Below, piece after piece: positions 47,028 through 56,521 of a stretch of 64,000 nt of DNA (position 1 is its first letter; each line of letters opens with the position of its first letter). A program made the translations under genes and the position numbers. Under the pieces are notes generated by a model that was given only the letters and a program-made list of their open reading frames with translations, did not search any database and was not told where the DNA came from. Source of the DNA: Variovorax sp. PAMC 28711 (GTDB taxonomy: Bacteria > Pseudomonadota > Gammaproteobacteria > Burkholderiales > Burkholderiaceae_C); NCBI RefSeq assembly GCF_001577265.1, contig NZ_CP014517.1:3818501-3882500 (forward strand). Direction: 5' to 3'.

Positions 47028-47909
47028 ATGTCACCCCGTTCACCGCTGCCAGTCGCCCGAGGTTCCGCCGCCGCGGCGGTCGTTGCCGAGGCCGACATCA
47101 CCATCGAGTTGCCCCATCGCGAGCCGGTGAAGGCGCGCACCTATGGCGCGAAAACCAAAGGCGTCGTCTCGCCGCTGGTGCTGCATTTTCATGGCGGCAC
47201 CTTCGTCTCGGGCGACCTGGACAACGGGCGCACCGTCGGCCTGATGCTCGCCGGTGCGGGCGCGGTCGTGGTGTCGCTGGCCTATCCGCTGGCGCCGAAG
47301 TATCCGTTCCCGGAACCGATCGAGGTCGGCTACGCCGCGCTCGAGTGGCTCTACAAGAACCGCGTGAAGTTCGCCGGCAAGGGCGCGCCGCTGTTCCTCG
47401 CCGGAGAAGAAGCGGGCGGCAACCTGGCCGCCGCCGTGGCGCTGATTTCGCGCGACCGCGGGCATCCGCCGCTCGGCGGGCAGATCCTGCTGTCGCCGAT
47501 GCTCGACCCGTGTGCCGGTACGGCGTCGCTGCGCAAGGCCACGGGTGATGCGACCGACTGCAAGTTCGCGTCGGGTTGGCAGGACTTCTTCCGCTGCCCG
47601 AACGATGCGGTGCATCCGTATGCCGTGCCGGGCGCGTCGCTGCGCCTCTCGGAGATCGCGCCGACGCTGGTGCTGGTCGGTGCCGATGACCCGATGCGCG
47701 ACGAAGCGCTGGCCTTCGCCGAACGCCTTCGCCATGCCGGCAACCCGGTGACGAGCAACGTGCTGCCGTCGGCGACCAACTGGCCGGAGGCGCTGTCGGC
47801 GCCCGAAGCCAACGAGTGCGTGTGCAGCGCGACGGTGCAGCAGCACTTTCGCGAGTTCTTCAGCGCCTCGACGCCACCGCCCGCGACGCCCCCCCAAGCA
47901 GCTGGCTGA
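47028..47909 (+). CDS. Alpha/beta hydrolase-fold protein lacking the catalytic Ser (probable pseudoenzyme)
   Basis: The 293-residue protein resembles hormone-sensitive lipase-type esterases: oxyanion motif HFHGG at 54-57, and YPLAPKYPFP. The nucleophile elbow normally GDSAGG is here GEEAGG (126-131), replacing the Ser by Glu128. The acid region VGADDPMRDEA is kept at 218-228, but the expected His region reads LPSATNWPEA (247-255) without His. Two of three triad residues are therefore missing, so it is unlikely to be a standard esterase. It precedes the RND operon by 127 bp on the same strand and is divergent from the LysR gene. Confidence 0.8.
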   Translation: MSPRSPLPVARGSAAAAVVAEADITIELPHREPVKARTYGAKTKGVVSPLVLHFHGGTFVSGDLDNGRTVGLMLAGAGAVVVSLAYPLAPKYPFPEPIEVGYAALEWLYKNRVKFAGKGAPLFLAGEEAGGNLAAAVALISRDRGHPPLGGQILLSPMLDPCAGTASLRKATGDATDCKFASGWQDFFRCPNDAVHPYAVPGASLRLSEIAPTLVLVGADDPMRDEALAFAERLRHAGNPVTSNVLPSATNWPEALSAPEANECVCSATVQQHFREFFSASTPPPATPPQAAG

Positions 47910-48036
47910 CGCCGCTCCTTTCTTTCCCTTTCCGAATTTTCGGTAGCCGGTGATCCCGGCCACCGGAGCCGCCGCCTGTCGCCAATCGCGCCGGGCTGGC
48001 CTTCTGCATCCCCAAGTCACCACAAGGACGTTTCCC

Positions 48037-49227
48037 ATGTCTAAAAATCAACTCTCTTTGCTGGCCCGTCGTGGCCTCTGGCCGACTGTCACCGGCCTCA
48101 CTGCCGTCCTTGCGCTGGTCTCGGCCGGCCTCGGACTCCACACCCTGAAGGCCGAAGCCAGCGATGTGCCGACCGCGAGCGCACCGCAGGCGATCCCTGT
48201 GTCGGTCGCGACCGTCGCCGAAAGCGACGTCGCCGGCTGGCACGATTTTTCGGGACGCCTCGAAGCGGTCGAACGCGTCGACGTGCGCTCGCGCGTCGCT
48301 GGTGCCGTGCAGGCCGTGCACTTCAAGGAGGGCGCGCTGGTGAAGGCGGGTGATCTGCTCATCACCATCGACCCGGCGCCTTACGCAGCCGACGTCGATC
48401 GTGCGTCGGCGCAGGTCGCTGCCGCCCAGAGCCGCGTGGCCCAGGCCCTCAGCGAACAGGCGCGCGCCAAGCGCCTGTGGGACGAGCAGGCCATCGCGCA
48501 GCGTGAGTTCGAAGAGCGTGCCAACGGCCGCAACGAAGCCGACGCCAACCTGCGCGCCGCGCAAGCGTCGCTGCAAACCGCGAAGCTGAGCCTCGGCTAC
48601 ACGCAGGTGCGTGCGCCGGTGGCCGGCCGCATCGGCAAGCTCGAAGTGACGGTCGGCAACCTCGTGGCGGCCGGCCCCGGTGCACCGGTGCTCACCACGC
48701 TGGTGTCGGTGAGCCCGATCTACGCGAGCTTCGATGCCGACGAGGGCGTGATCGTGCGGGCACTGAAAGACGTGTCGACCGCCGGCAGCAGTGCGCGCGG
48801 CCTCATCGAACGCATTCCGGTGCAGATGGGCACGGCGGTGAGCGACGGCACGCCGTGGCTCGGCAAGCTGCAGCTCATCGACAACCAGGTCGACGCCAAG
48901 AGCGGCACGGTGCGCGTGCGCGCCGCGTTCGACAACACCGACGGCGCGTTGATGCCCGGCCAGTTCGCCCGCATCCGCATGGGCCAGGCGCGCACCGACA
49001 AGGCCATCCTCGTGAGCGAACGCGCGGTCGGCACCGATCAAGCCAAGAAGTTCGTGATGGTGATCGGCGCCGACAACAAGGCCGAGTACCGCGAAGTGAC
49101 GCTCGGCGCGCCGAGCGACGGCCTGCGCATCGTGAGCAAGGGGCTCAAGCCGGGTGAACGCGTGGTCGTGAACGGCCTGCAGCACATCCGCCCCGGCGCG
49201 CTCGTGGCACCCCAGGAAGCGTCATGA
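48037..49227 (+). CDS. RND efflux periplasmic adaptor (membrane fusion protein)
   Basis: This 396-residue AcrA/MexA-type adaptor has an N-terminal hydrophobic anchor (about 22-42), a split lipoyl domain (RVAGAVQAVHFKEGALVKAGDLL and VRAPVAGRIGK by core), a helical hairpin with QALSEQARAKRLW, and beta-barrel and membrane-proximal domains. The start is placed at MSKNQLSLL after an AAGGA ribosome-binding site. There is no lipobox, so it is anchored by a helix or secreted. It overlaps the permease gene (ATGA). Confidence 0.93.
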   Translation: MSKNQLSLLARRGLWPTVTGLTAVLALVSAGLGLHTLKAEASDVPTASAPQAIPVSVATVAESDVAGWHDFSGRLEAVERVDVRSRVAGAVQAVHFKEGALVKAGDLLITIDPAPYAADVDRASAQVAAAQSRVAQALSEQARAKRLWDEQAIAQREFEERANGRNEADANLRAAQASLQTAKLSLGYTQVRAPVAGRIGKLEVTVGNLVAAGPGAPVLTTLVSVSPIYASFDADEGVIVRALKDVSTAGSSARGLIERIPVQMGTAVSDGTPWLGKLQLIDNQVDAKSGTVRVRAAFDNTDGALMPGQFARIRMGQARTDKAILVSERAVGTDQAKKFVMVIGADNKAEYREVTLGAPSDGLRIVSKGLKPGERVVVNGLQHIRPGALVAPQEAS

Positions 49228-52200
49228 ATCTCTCGAAGTTCTTCATCGACCGGCCGATCTTCGCCGGCGTGCTGTCGGTGCTGATGGTCATCGCAGGGCT
49301 CATCGCCCTGCGAGCCTTGCCGATCTCGGAATACCCCGACGTGGCGCCGCCCTCGGTGGTCGTGCGCGCGCAGTACCCCGGCGCCAACCCCAAGGTGATC
49401 GCCGAAACCGTGGCGACGCCGCTCGAGGAATCGATCAACGGCGTGGAAGGCATGCTCTACATGGGCAGCCAGGCCACGACCGACGGCGTCATGACGCTGA
49501 CCGTGACCTTCAAGCTCGGCACCGACCCGGACAAGGCGCAGCAGCTGGTGCAGAACCGCGTGTCGCAAGCCGAGCCGCGCCTGCCCGAAGAAGTGCGGCG
49601 CTTGGGGCTCACGACGATCAAGAGCGCGCCCGACCTCACGATGGTGGTGCACCTCGTGTCGCCGAACGACCGCTACGACATCAACTACCTGCGCAACTAC
49701 GCGGTGCTGAATGTGAAAGACCGGCTCGCCCGCATCCAGGGCGTGGGGCAGGTGCAGATCTTCGGCGGCGGCGAGTACTCGATGCGCGTCTGGCTCGATC
49801 CGCAGAAGGTCGCGCAGCGTGGCCTGTCGGCGAGCGACGTGGTGGCGGCGATCCGCAGCCAGAACATCCAGGCCGCCGCCGGCGTGGTCGGTGCATCGCC
49901 GGGGCTCACGGGCGTCGACATGCAGCTGTCGATCAATGCGCAGGGGCGTTTGCAAAGTGAAGAAGAGTTCGGCGACATCATCGTCAAGAGCGGCACCGAC
50001 GGCGCCGTGACCCGGCTGCGCGACATCGGCCGCCTCGAGATGGGCGCGGCCGACTATTCGCTGCGCTCGCTGCTCAACAACGACGCGGCCGTCGGCATGG
50101 GCGTGTTCCAGGCGCCGGGTTCCAACGCGCTGGACATCTCGCGCGACGTGCGCGCCACGATGGACGACATCGCCAAGGGCATGCCCGAAGGCGTCGAGTA
50201 CCGCATCGCCTACGACCCGACGCAGTTCGTGCGGGCGTCGATCGAATCGGTCATTCACACGCTGCTCGAAGCCATTGCGCTCGTGGTGCTCGTGGTGATC
50301 CTGTTCCTGCAGACCTGGCGCGCCTCGATCATTCCGTTGCTGGCGGTGCCGGTGTCGGTGGTCGGCACCTTCGCGATGCTGCATGTGCTGGGCTTCTCGA
50401 TCAACGCGCTCTCCCTGTTCGGGCTGGTGCTGGCCATCGGCATCGTGGTGGACGACGCGATCGTCGTGGTCGAGAACGTGGAGCGCAACATCGAAGCCGG
50501 GCTGAGCCCGCGCGAGGCGACCTACAAGGCGATGCGCGAAGTCTCGGGGCCGATCATCGCGATCGCGCTGGTGCTGGTCGCGGTGTTCGTGCCGCTGGCC
50601 TTCATCAGCGGACTGACCGGCCAGTTCTATAAGCAGTTCGCGGTGACCATCGCGATCTCGACGGTGATCTCGGCGATCAATTCGCTCACGCTGTCGCCCG
50701 CGCTCGCGGCCTTGCTGCTGCGCGGGCACGACCAGCCGAAAGACGCCCTGACGCGCGGCATGGACACCTCGCTCGGCTGGCTGTTCCGCGGCTTCAACAA
50801 GCTGTTTCACCGCGGCTCGCAGGCCTACAGCGGCGGCGTGACGGGCGCAATCTCGCGCAAGACGCTGATGCTGGTGATCTACCTGGCGCTCATCGGCGTG
50901 ACCTTCGGCCTCTTCAAGGCAGTGCCGAGCGGCTTCGTGCCGGCGCAGGACAAGCAGTACCTGATCGGCTTCGCGCAGTTGCCCGACGGCGCCACGCTGG
51001 ACCGCACCGAGGATGTGATCCACCGCATGGGCGAGATCGTCAAGAAGAACCCGAACGTGGAAGACGCGATCGCGTTCCCGGGCCTCTCGATCAACGGCTT
51101 CACCAACAGCTCGAACTCGGGCGTGGTGTTCGTCACGCTCAAGCCCTTCGACGAGCGCAAGCGCGTCGACCAGAGCGGCGGCGCGGTGGCGGGTCAACTC
51201 AACGGGGCTTTTTCCAGCATCCAGGACGCGTTCATCGTGATGTTCCCGCCGCCGCCGGTGGCGGGGCTGGGCACCACGGGCGGCTTCAAGATGCAGATCG
51301 AAGACCGCGCCTCGCTCGGCTACGACGAGATGGACAAGGCCGTGAAAGCGTTCATGGCGAAGGCCTCGCAGGCGCCCGAACTGGCCGGCATGTTCACCAG
51401 TTGGCAGGTCAACGTGCCGCAGCTCTATGCCGACATCGACCGCACCAAGGCGCGCCAGCTCGGCGTGCCGGTGACCGACATCTTCGACACGATGCAGATC
51501 TACCTCGGCAGCCTGTACGCGAACGACTTCAACAAGTTCGGCCGCACGTACTCGGTGCGGGTCCAAGCCGATGCACCGTACCGTGCGCGCGCCGAAGACG
51601 TCGGGCTGCTGAAGGTGCGCTCGACCTCTGGCGAAATGGTGCCGCTGTCGGCGCTCATGAAGGTCAATTCGAGCTTTGGCCCCGAGCGTGCGATGCGCTA
51701 CAACGGCTACCTCGCGGCCGACGTGAACGGCGGCCCCGCACCCGGCTTTTCGTCGGGCCAGGCGCAGGACACGGTCGCGCGCATCGCGGCCGAAACGCTG
51801 CCCCAGGGCATCAGCTTCGAGTGGACCGAGCTCACCTACCAGGAGATCCTGGCCGGCAACTCCGCGTTCCTCGTGTTCCCGCTGTCGATCCTGCTGGTGT
51901 TCCTGGTGCTGGCTGCGCAGTACGAGAGCCTGACGCTGCCGATCGCGATCATCCTGATCGTGCCGATGGGCCTGCTCGCCGCGATGACCGGCGTCTGGAT
52001 ATCGGGGGGTGACAACAACGTCTTCACGCAGATCGGGCTGATCGTGCTGGTGGGCCTGAGCGCGAAGAACGCGATCCTGATCGTGGAGTTTGCACGCGAG
52101 CTGGAGTTCGCAGGCAGGTCACCGATCCAGGCCGCGATCGAGGCCAGCCGTCTGCGCCTGCGCCCGATCCTGATGACCTCGCTGGCCTTCGTGATGGGTG

Positions 52201-52475
52201 TGCTGCCGCTGGTGCTGTCGACCGGTGCCGGCTCCGAAATGCGCAAGGCGATGGGCGTCGCGGTGTTCGCCGGAATGATCGGCGTGACGGCCTTCGGCTT
52301 GTTCCTCACGCCGGTGTTCTACGTGGTGTTGCGCCGCCTGGCCGGCAACCGGCCGCTGAAGCAGCAAGGTGAATCGACCGTATCCGATCTGCCGGCAACA
52401 GCGGTCCCTGCTTTGGGCGGCGGCGCTGGCAACCAGCATCTGCAGCCCGCCGCACCGCATTCGTCGCACGAATGA
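49224..52475 (+). CDS. RND multidrug efflux permease (HAE1 family)
   Basis: This 1083-residue inner membrane proton/drug antiporter of the AcrB/MexB type has 12 transmembrane helices with two large periplasmic loops. TM4 carries the paired aspartates of the proton relay in GIVVDDAIVVVENVER, and TM11-12 carries GLSAKNAILIVEFARE. The N-terminus MNLSKFFIDRPIFAGVLSV is the standard family start. A roughly 35-residue C-terminal extension beyond the last helix is Ala/Pro-rich. Substrate range is unknown. Confidence 0.97.
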   Translation: MNLSKFFIDRPIFAGVLSVLMVIAGLIALRALPISEYPDVAPPSVVVRAQYPGANPKVIAETVATPLEESINGVEGMLYMGSQATTDGVMTLTVTFKLGTDPDKAQQLVQNRVSQAEPRLPEEVRRLGLTTIKSAPDLTMVVHLVSPNDRYDINYLRNYAVLNVKDRLARIQGVGQVQIFGGGEYSMRVWLDPQKVAQRGLSASDVVAAIRSQNIQAAAGVVGASPGLTGVDMQLSINAQGRLQSEEEFGDIIVKSGTDGAVTRLRDIGRLEMGAADYSLRSLLNNDAAVGMGVFQAPGSNALDISRDVRATMDDIAKGMPEGVEYRIAYDPTQFVRASIESVIHTLLEAIALVVLVVILFLQTWRASIIPLLAVPVSVVGTFAMLHVLGFSINALSLFGLVLAIGIVVDDAIVVVENVERNIEAGLSPREATYKAMREVSGPIIAIALVLVAVFVPLAFISGLTGQFYKQFAVTIAISTVISAINSLTLSPALAALLLRGHDQPKDALTRGMDTSLGWLFRGFNKLFHRGSQAYSGGVTGAISRKTLMLVIYLALIGVTFGLFKAVPSGFVPAQDKQYLIGFAQLPDGATLDRTEDVIHRMGEIVKKNPNVEDAIAFPGLSINGFTNSSNSGVVFVTLKPFDERKRVDQSGGAVAGQLNGAFSSIQDAFIVMFPPPPVAGLGTTGGFKMQIEDRASLGYDEMDKAVKAFMAKASQAPELAGMFTSWQVNVPQLYADIDRTKARQLGVPVTDIFDTMQIYLGSLYANDFNKFGRTYSVRVQADAPYRARAEDVGLLKVRSTSGEMVPLSALMKVNSSFGPERAMRYNGYLAADVNGGPAPGFSSGQAQDTVARIAAETLPQGISFEWTELTYQEILAGNSAFLVFPLSILLVFLVLAAQYESLTLPIAIILIVPMGLLAAMTGVWISGGDNNVFTQIGLIVLVGLSAKNAILIVEFARELEFAGRSPIQAAIEASRLRLRPILMTSLAFVMGVLPLVLSTGAGSEMRKAMGVAVFAGMIGVTAFGLFLTPVFYVVLRRLAGNRPLKQQGESTVSDLPATAVPALGGGAGNQHLQPAAPHSSHE

Positions 52476-53938
52476 ACGACGCGAAAAGAAATTCGATCAT
52501 GACCCTCCGCTTTTCAACCTTCACCCGGCCGTTGCGCACCGCGCTGCTGCCGCTCGTCGCCGCACTGGTGCTCGCCGGTTGCGCCTCGACCGCCGAAGTC
52601 GCGACCGGCATCACCACGCCGGCGCAGTTCAAGGAGCAATCGGCCAGGGCCGGCACCGCGGCGCCTTTGCAGGCCGCCGGCGACTGGTGGCGCGCGTTCA
52701 ACGATCCGGCGCTCGACGCCGTGGTCGAGCGCGCAGCCATTGGCAACACCAGCATCCAGCAGGCGGCGGCCCGGCTGGCCGAAACACGCGCTTTGGCGCG
52801 CACCGTCGACGCCGATCGCGCGGTGCAGGTCGGGCTCGGTGCCGGCGCGAATCGCCAGGCCGGCCTCGATCGCAACCTGAGCACCCGGCCGTCAACGTTG
52901 CTGAGCGCGGGCGCCAGCATTTCGTACGAGCTGGATCTGTTCGGCAAGCTCTCGGGCGCGAGCAATGCGGCGAAGCTCGACGCGCAGTCGCGCGAATCGC
53001 TGCTGCAAAGCGCGCGCCTGCTGGTGCAGGCCGAAACCGCTCAGACCTACCTGTCGCTGCGTGCGCTCGACGCCGAGCGCGGTCTGGTGCGCGAGCAGGT
53101 CGATGCCTACGGCGACACGCTGCGGCTCATCGAACGCAGGGTGCGCGCGGGCGATCTCGCCGAGCTCGACCTGGCGCGCGTGCAGACCGAACTGGCCGCG
53201 ACCGAATCGGAAGCGCTCGCGCTCGACCGCCAGCGTGCCTTGCTCGAACACGCGCTTGCTGTGTTGACCGGCGATATCGCGTCCAACTTCGGGATGCGTG
53301 CCGCCGAATGGTCGACGGCCTTGCCGTCCATTCCGGCCGGCGTGCCGTCGACCGTGCTCGAACGCCGGCCCGACGTGGTCGCGGCGCAAAAAACCGTGCA
53401 GGCCGCGCAGGCCCGCGTCGGCGCGGCAGAGGCGGCCTGGTTCCCGACCATCGCGCTCACCGGCGGCGGCGGCTTCGCTTCGCCCGAGCTCGGCGACCTC
53501 TTCAAGTGGTCTGCGCGTTCGTGGGGCATCGGCGCGTTGCTGTCGCTCCCGATCCTCGACGGCGGGCGTCGAGCGGCGGGCGTGCAGGGTGCCTCGGCGC
53601 AGCTCGATGGCGCGCTGGCCAGCTACCGCGAGCAGGTGCTCGTCGCCTTCCGCGAAGTCGAAGACCAGCTGGCGTCTCTCCGGCTGCTGCAGGCGCAATC
53701 GGAAGTGCAGGCGAGGGCGGTCGCTTCGGCACGCCGCGCCACGGTGCTGTCCGATTCGCGCTATCGGAATGGCTACGTCAGCCAGCTCGACCTGCTCGAC
53801 GCGCGCCGCAGCGAGTTGCGCAACCGGCGTCAGGCGCTGCAGGTGAAGTCGGCGCAATACCAGGCGACGGTGGGGCTGATTCGCGCGCTCGGCGGCGGAT
53901 GGGATGTTCCGGCGGCCAAGGTGGCCAGCGCTTCCTGA
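52472..53938 (+). CDS. Outer membrane efflux lipoprotein (NodT/OprM family)
   Basis: This 488-residue TolC-like channel subunit has a signal peptide with lipobox LVLAGC, so it is a lipoprotein. The mature part has two OEP repeats (about residues 75-265 and 290-480), with DPALDAVVERAAIGNTSIQQA and RPDVVAAQKTVQAA in the usual places. The start overlaps the permease stop codon (ATGA), but an ATG nine codons downstream (52499) gives a more ordinary signal peptide and is a real alternative. It completes the tripartite pump. Confidence 0.94.
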   Translation: MNDAKRNSIMTLRFSTFTRPLRTALLPLVAALVLAGCASTAEVATGITTPAQFKEQSARAGTAAPLQAAGDWWRAFNDPALDAVVERAAIGNTSIQQAAARLAETRALARTVDADRAVQVGLGAGANRQAGLDRNLSTRPSTLLSAGASISYELDLFGKLSGASNAAKLDAQSRESLLQSARLLVQAETAQTYLSLRALDAERGLVREQVDAYGDTLRLIERRVRAGDLAELDLARVQTELAATESEALALDRQRALLEHALAVLTGDIASNFGMRAAEWSTALPSIPAGVPSTVLERRPDVVAAQKTVQAAQARVGAAEAAWFPTIALTGGGGFASPELGDLFKWSARSWGIGALLSLPILDGGRRAAGVQGASAQLDGALASYREQVLVAFREVEDQLASLRLLQAQSEVQARAVASARRATVLSDSRYRNGYVSQLDLLDARRSELRNRRQALQVKSAQYQATVGLIRALGGGWDVPAAKVASAS

Positions 53939-53951
53939 GCGCCCGAAAAAG

Positions 53952-53984
53952 AGCCCACCGGGTTAAGGCCCCGGTGGGCTTTAG
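53952..53984 (+). terminator. Probable terminator after the efflux operon
   Basis: An 11-bp perfect stem (53952-53962 with 53970-53980) closes a 7-nt loop; a short TTTA follows. Confidence 0.6.
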
Positions 53985-54086
53985 AAGCTGGCCTTTCGGG
54001 CCAGACAGAGGAGGAACTCACGTCATGACCCGGCGCGGGCGCCCGGGTCGTTCAGCAGGTACGCTGGCGGCAGGCATCCGGATTCA

Positions 54087-54875
54087 ATGACCATGAACAA
54101 CGACCTCGATTTGACCCCTGAGAAGTCCCCGGTGATTGCTCCCGCAAAGTCGCCCTACGAGCGCGACCTTCCGGCGGCGTACCGCGCCGTGCGCAAGCTG
54201 TTGTCGAACCCGGACGACACAACGCAGGTCTTCGTCATCATGCGATCGCTCAACGGCAAGATGGCGGTCAAGAATTACCAGCGGCTGCTCAAGACGCCCG
54301 GCGGTCCGCGCCTGGCCTACCGTCGGGTCGAACTGGCCGAGCGCTTCTCCGATCCTGCTTTCATCGCCAGTTTTGCGCCCGGCACCGTCGGCGCCACCTA
54401 CCGCGATTTCCTGAGCGAGACCGGCTACACCGCCATAGGCCTGGCGGAGATTTCCAACCTGGAGAAAGAGCCGCTGGCGGAGCATCCGTACGCCTGGTGC
54501 GCCCGTCGACAGCGCGACGTGCACGACATCTGGCACGCGTTGACTGGCTACAAGGCCGACGATCCGTTAGGCGAGGCCGCGCTGGTCGCGTTCAGCTTCG
54601 CGCAGACCGGCGGCCTGGGCTGGGGCTTCATCGCGCTGGCGGCGGTGTTGAAAAACCTGCGCGAAGGCAACAAGGGCGTGGCGCGCGCCATCGCCGAGGG
54701 CTATCGCAACGGTCGGAAAGCGGCGTGGCTGATGGGCGAAGACTACGAAGCGCTGATGCACGAACCGCTGATTGCGGCGCGTGAGCGACTCCGCATCGGC
54801 GAGCCGGTCGCCTACGTGGCCATCGGCGGTGAAGTGCCTGTCAGCAGCCCGCAGCGCACACACCGGCCGACGTGA
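54087..54875 (+). CDS. Coq4-family protein
   Basis: The 262-residue protein carries the Coq4 zinc/ligand motif HDIWH followed by a Glu 13 residues later (in ALTGYKADDPLGEAA), plus NYQRLL and a helical architecture. Eukaryotic Coq4 organises ubiquinone synthesis and has recently been linked to C1 decarboxylation-hydroxylation; the bacterial homologs are less studied. No other ubiquinone gene is adjacent, so the role is uncertain. The last 35 bp overlap the convergent metallohydrolase gene. Confidence 0.8.
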   Translation: MTMNNDLDLTPEKSPVIAPAKSPYERDLPAAYRAVRKLLSNPDDTTQVFVIMRSLNGKMAVKNYQRLLKTPGGPRLAYRRVELAERFSDPAFIASFAPGTVGATYRDFLSETGYTAIGLAEISNLEKEPLAEHPYAWCARRQRDVHDIWHALTGYKADDPLGEAALVAFSFAQTGGLGWGFIALAAVLKNLREGNKGVARAIAEGYRNGRKAAWLMGEDYEALMHEPLIAARERLRIGEPVAYVAIGGEVPVSSPQRTHRPT

Positions 54876-55803
54876 ATTCCATCGGCATGCCCGAGAGCGG
54901 AATGTGCACCGGCACTTTCACCGCCTTGACGAAGTTCTCGGTCTTGCTGCCGGGGCGCACCTTGCCGCCGACCGTGCCGACCTCGTTTGCGTGCGACGCG
55001 ATCACTGCCGCGGGCTTCACGAGTTCGTTGATCACATAGGCCGACTCGAGCGGGCCGGTGGTGAGGCCGTCGCCGATGTTCATCACCACCAGCTTCGCCT
55101 GGTAGTAGTCGCGCACGACGCGCTCCTGATCGGCGGTGATGCCGGTGTCACCCGAAAGGTAGGTGACCAGGCCGTTGCTGAAGCGCAGCACGTAGCCGGT
55201 GGCCAGGCCCACGTCGCCGGCGATGCCCGCGTCTTTCATGGCCTTGCCGAGGTCGCCGCCGATGAAGTCGGGGTCGACGCCATTGCTGTGCATCGCGGTG
55301 ACGGTCGCGATGCGCACGCCGCCGATGGTCACGCTGGCGCCGAAGCGTGCGGCAACCGAGTTGGCCGGATCGCCGCCGTTCGCGCGGAGCTTGGCCGCGA
55401 AGAAGGCCGGCATCTCGCTGCCGGTGACGATCTTCGAATTCTTCGCGAGCGCGATGTTCACCGCGCTGGTGTTGGGCAGTGCCGAGACGGACATGTCGGG
55501 GCTGGCGCAGGTGCCGGCGTTCGGGGCCTTGGTGTGCGCATTGCCGACGTGGTCGCCGTGCATGTGGCTCACCAGCACGATGTCGATCTTGCCGAGCCGC
55601 GGATCGCTGGGGCCCGCCACGGTGCGGCCCGGGTCGTACAGGACGCGCGTGCCGTTCGGGTCTTCGAAGACGAGCGCGCGGTCTTGTGGGCAAAACTCGC
55701 CGTCGATGCCGCCGAGCGACGTCACCTTGACGTTCTGGGCCAGTGCGGGAAGGGCCAGCAGGGCCGACACGGCGAGCGCCGCGAGTGGGGAAAATCGCTT
55801 CAT
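54841..55803 (-). CDS. Exported metallo-beta-lactamase-fold hydrolase
   Basis: The 320-residue protein starts at MKRFSPLAAL (GGAG ribosome-binding site 6-7 nt upstream) and has a signal peptide ending PALA. The mature part has the zinc motif SHMHGDH (about residues 82-88), a second metal region TAMHSNG and SGDTG with the bridging Asp, and a final SHANE His. It resembles the UlaG/class of MBL-fold hydrolases acting on small molecules in the periplasm. The substrate is unknown. It ends in CAAGC, giving a possible disulfide or metal site. Confidence 0.85.
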   Translation of the reverse strand: MKRFSPLAALAVSALLALPALAQNVKVTSLGGIDGEFCPQDRALVFEDPNGTRVLYDPGRTVAGPSDPRLGKIDIVLVSHMHGDHVGNAHTKAPNAGTCASPDMSVSALPNTSAVNIALAKNSKIVTGSEMPAFFAAKLRANGGDPANSVAARFGASVTIGGVRIATVTAMHSNGVDPDFIGGDLGKAMKDAGIAGDVGLATGYVLRFSNGLVTYLSGDTGITADQERVVRDYYQAKLVVMNIGDGLTTGPLESAYVINELVKPAAVIASHANEVGTVGGKVRPGSKTENFVKAVKVPVHIPLSGMPMEFTSAGVCAAGC

Positions 55804-55840
55804 GAACATCTCCGGCAGTCGTCGAGGGAACGAGGGGATG

Positions 55841-56449
55841 TCAGTATGGCCGCCACCGATTCGCGCCCTGTAGGACGCTGGAGGAAGAACGCGATTTCGC
55901 TCGCGAAATCCGTGCAGCGACCGCGACGCCGTAGGGGCGCAGGAGGCGCGCTGCAGCGGCGGTGACCGCGCCCGAGAGCGTCCCCAGCACGATGCCGCCG
56001 ACGATGTCGAGGGGGAAGTGCAGGCCGAGATGGATGCGCGCCCAGCCCGTCGCGAGCATGAGTGCCGCGGCGGCGATGCCGACCCGTTGCAGGCCCGGTC
56101 GCAGCATCAGGAACACGGCGAGCGCCGTCATGACCGACGCGTGCGTGCTGGGCAGTCCGCCACGGGCGCCGTGTGCAACGTGCGGGGGGCTGAGCCCGAC
56201 CATGAACGGCCGCGGCGAGTCGAGCCAGGCCGCCAGCGCGTGCGCGATCACCGCGACGCAGCCGGCGCACGCCAGCCCGAGCGCGACGTCGAAGGCCTGA
56301 GCCGGATGCCGCCACACGGCGCCCGCCAGCAGCGTCACGACGGCCCAGACCGATGCCGCTGTCGCCGCGCGCGCCACGTCGAGCGTCCACGCATCGGGGG
56401 CGAAGCCCGCGCCGAGCACATCGAAAAGCAGGAGGTTCAACGCTTGCAT
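55841..56449 (-). CDS. PAP2-family membrane phosphatase
   Basis: This 202-residue integral membrane protein has about five helices and the three-part phosphatase signature: SPRPF (C1), GGLPSTHAS (C2, with catalytic His) and ARIHLGLHFPLDIVGG (C3). The family dephosphorylates lipid phosphates, including undecaprenyl pyrophosphate. The substrate is not determined. The gene is divergent from cobQ with 72 bp between the starts. Confidence 0.9.
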   Translation of the reverse strand: MQALNLLLFDVLGAGFAPDAWTLDVARAATAASVWAVVTLLAGAVWRHPAQAFDVALGLACAGCVAVIAHALAAWLDSPRPFMVGLSPPHVAHGARGGLPSTHASVMTALAVFLMLRPGLQRVGIAAAALMLATGWARIHLGLHFPLDIVGGIVLGTLSGAVTAAAARLLRPYGVAVAARISRAKSRSSSSVLQGANRWRPY

Positions 56450-56521
56450 GGACACGGAGCGTGGCGGCGGTCTGTGGCAACAGCATGTCAAGCCGCAAGA
56501 AGGCTCGGGGACAATGCGGCG

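Noticed and set aside
56450-56521. Second cobalamin riboswitch before cobQ
   Set aside because: Only 72 bp lie between the divergent starts and no B12 box or aptamer core motifs are present.
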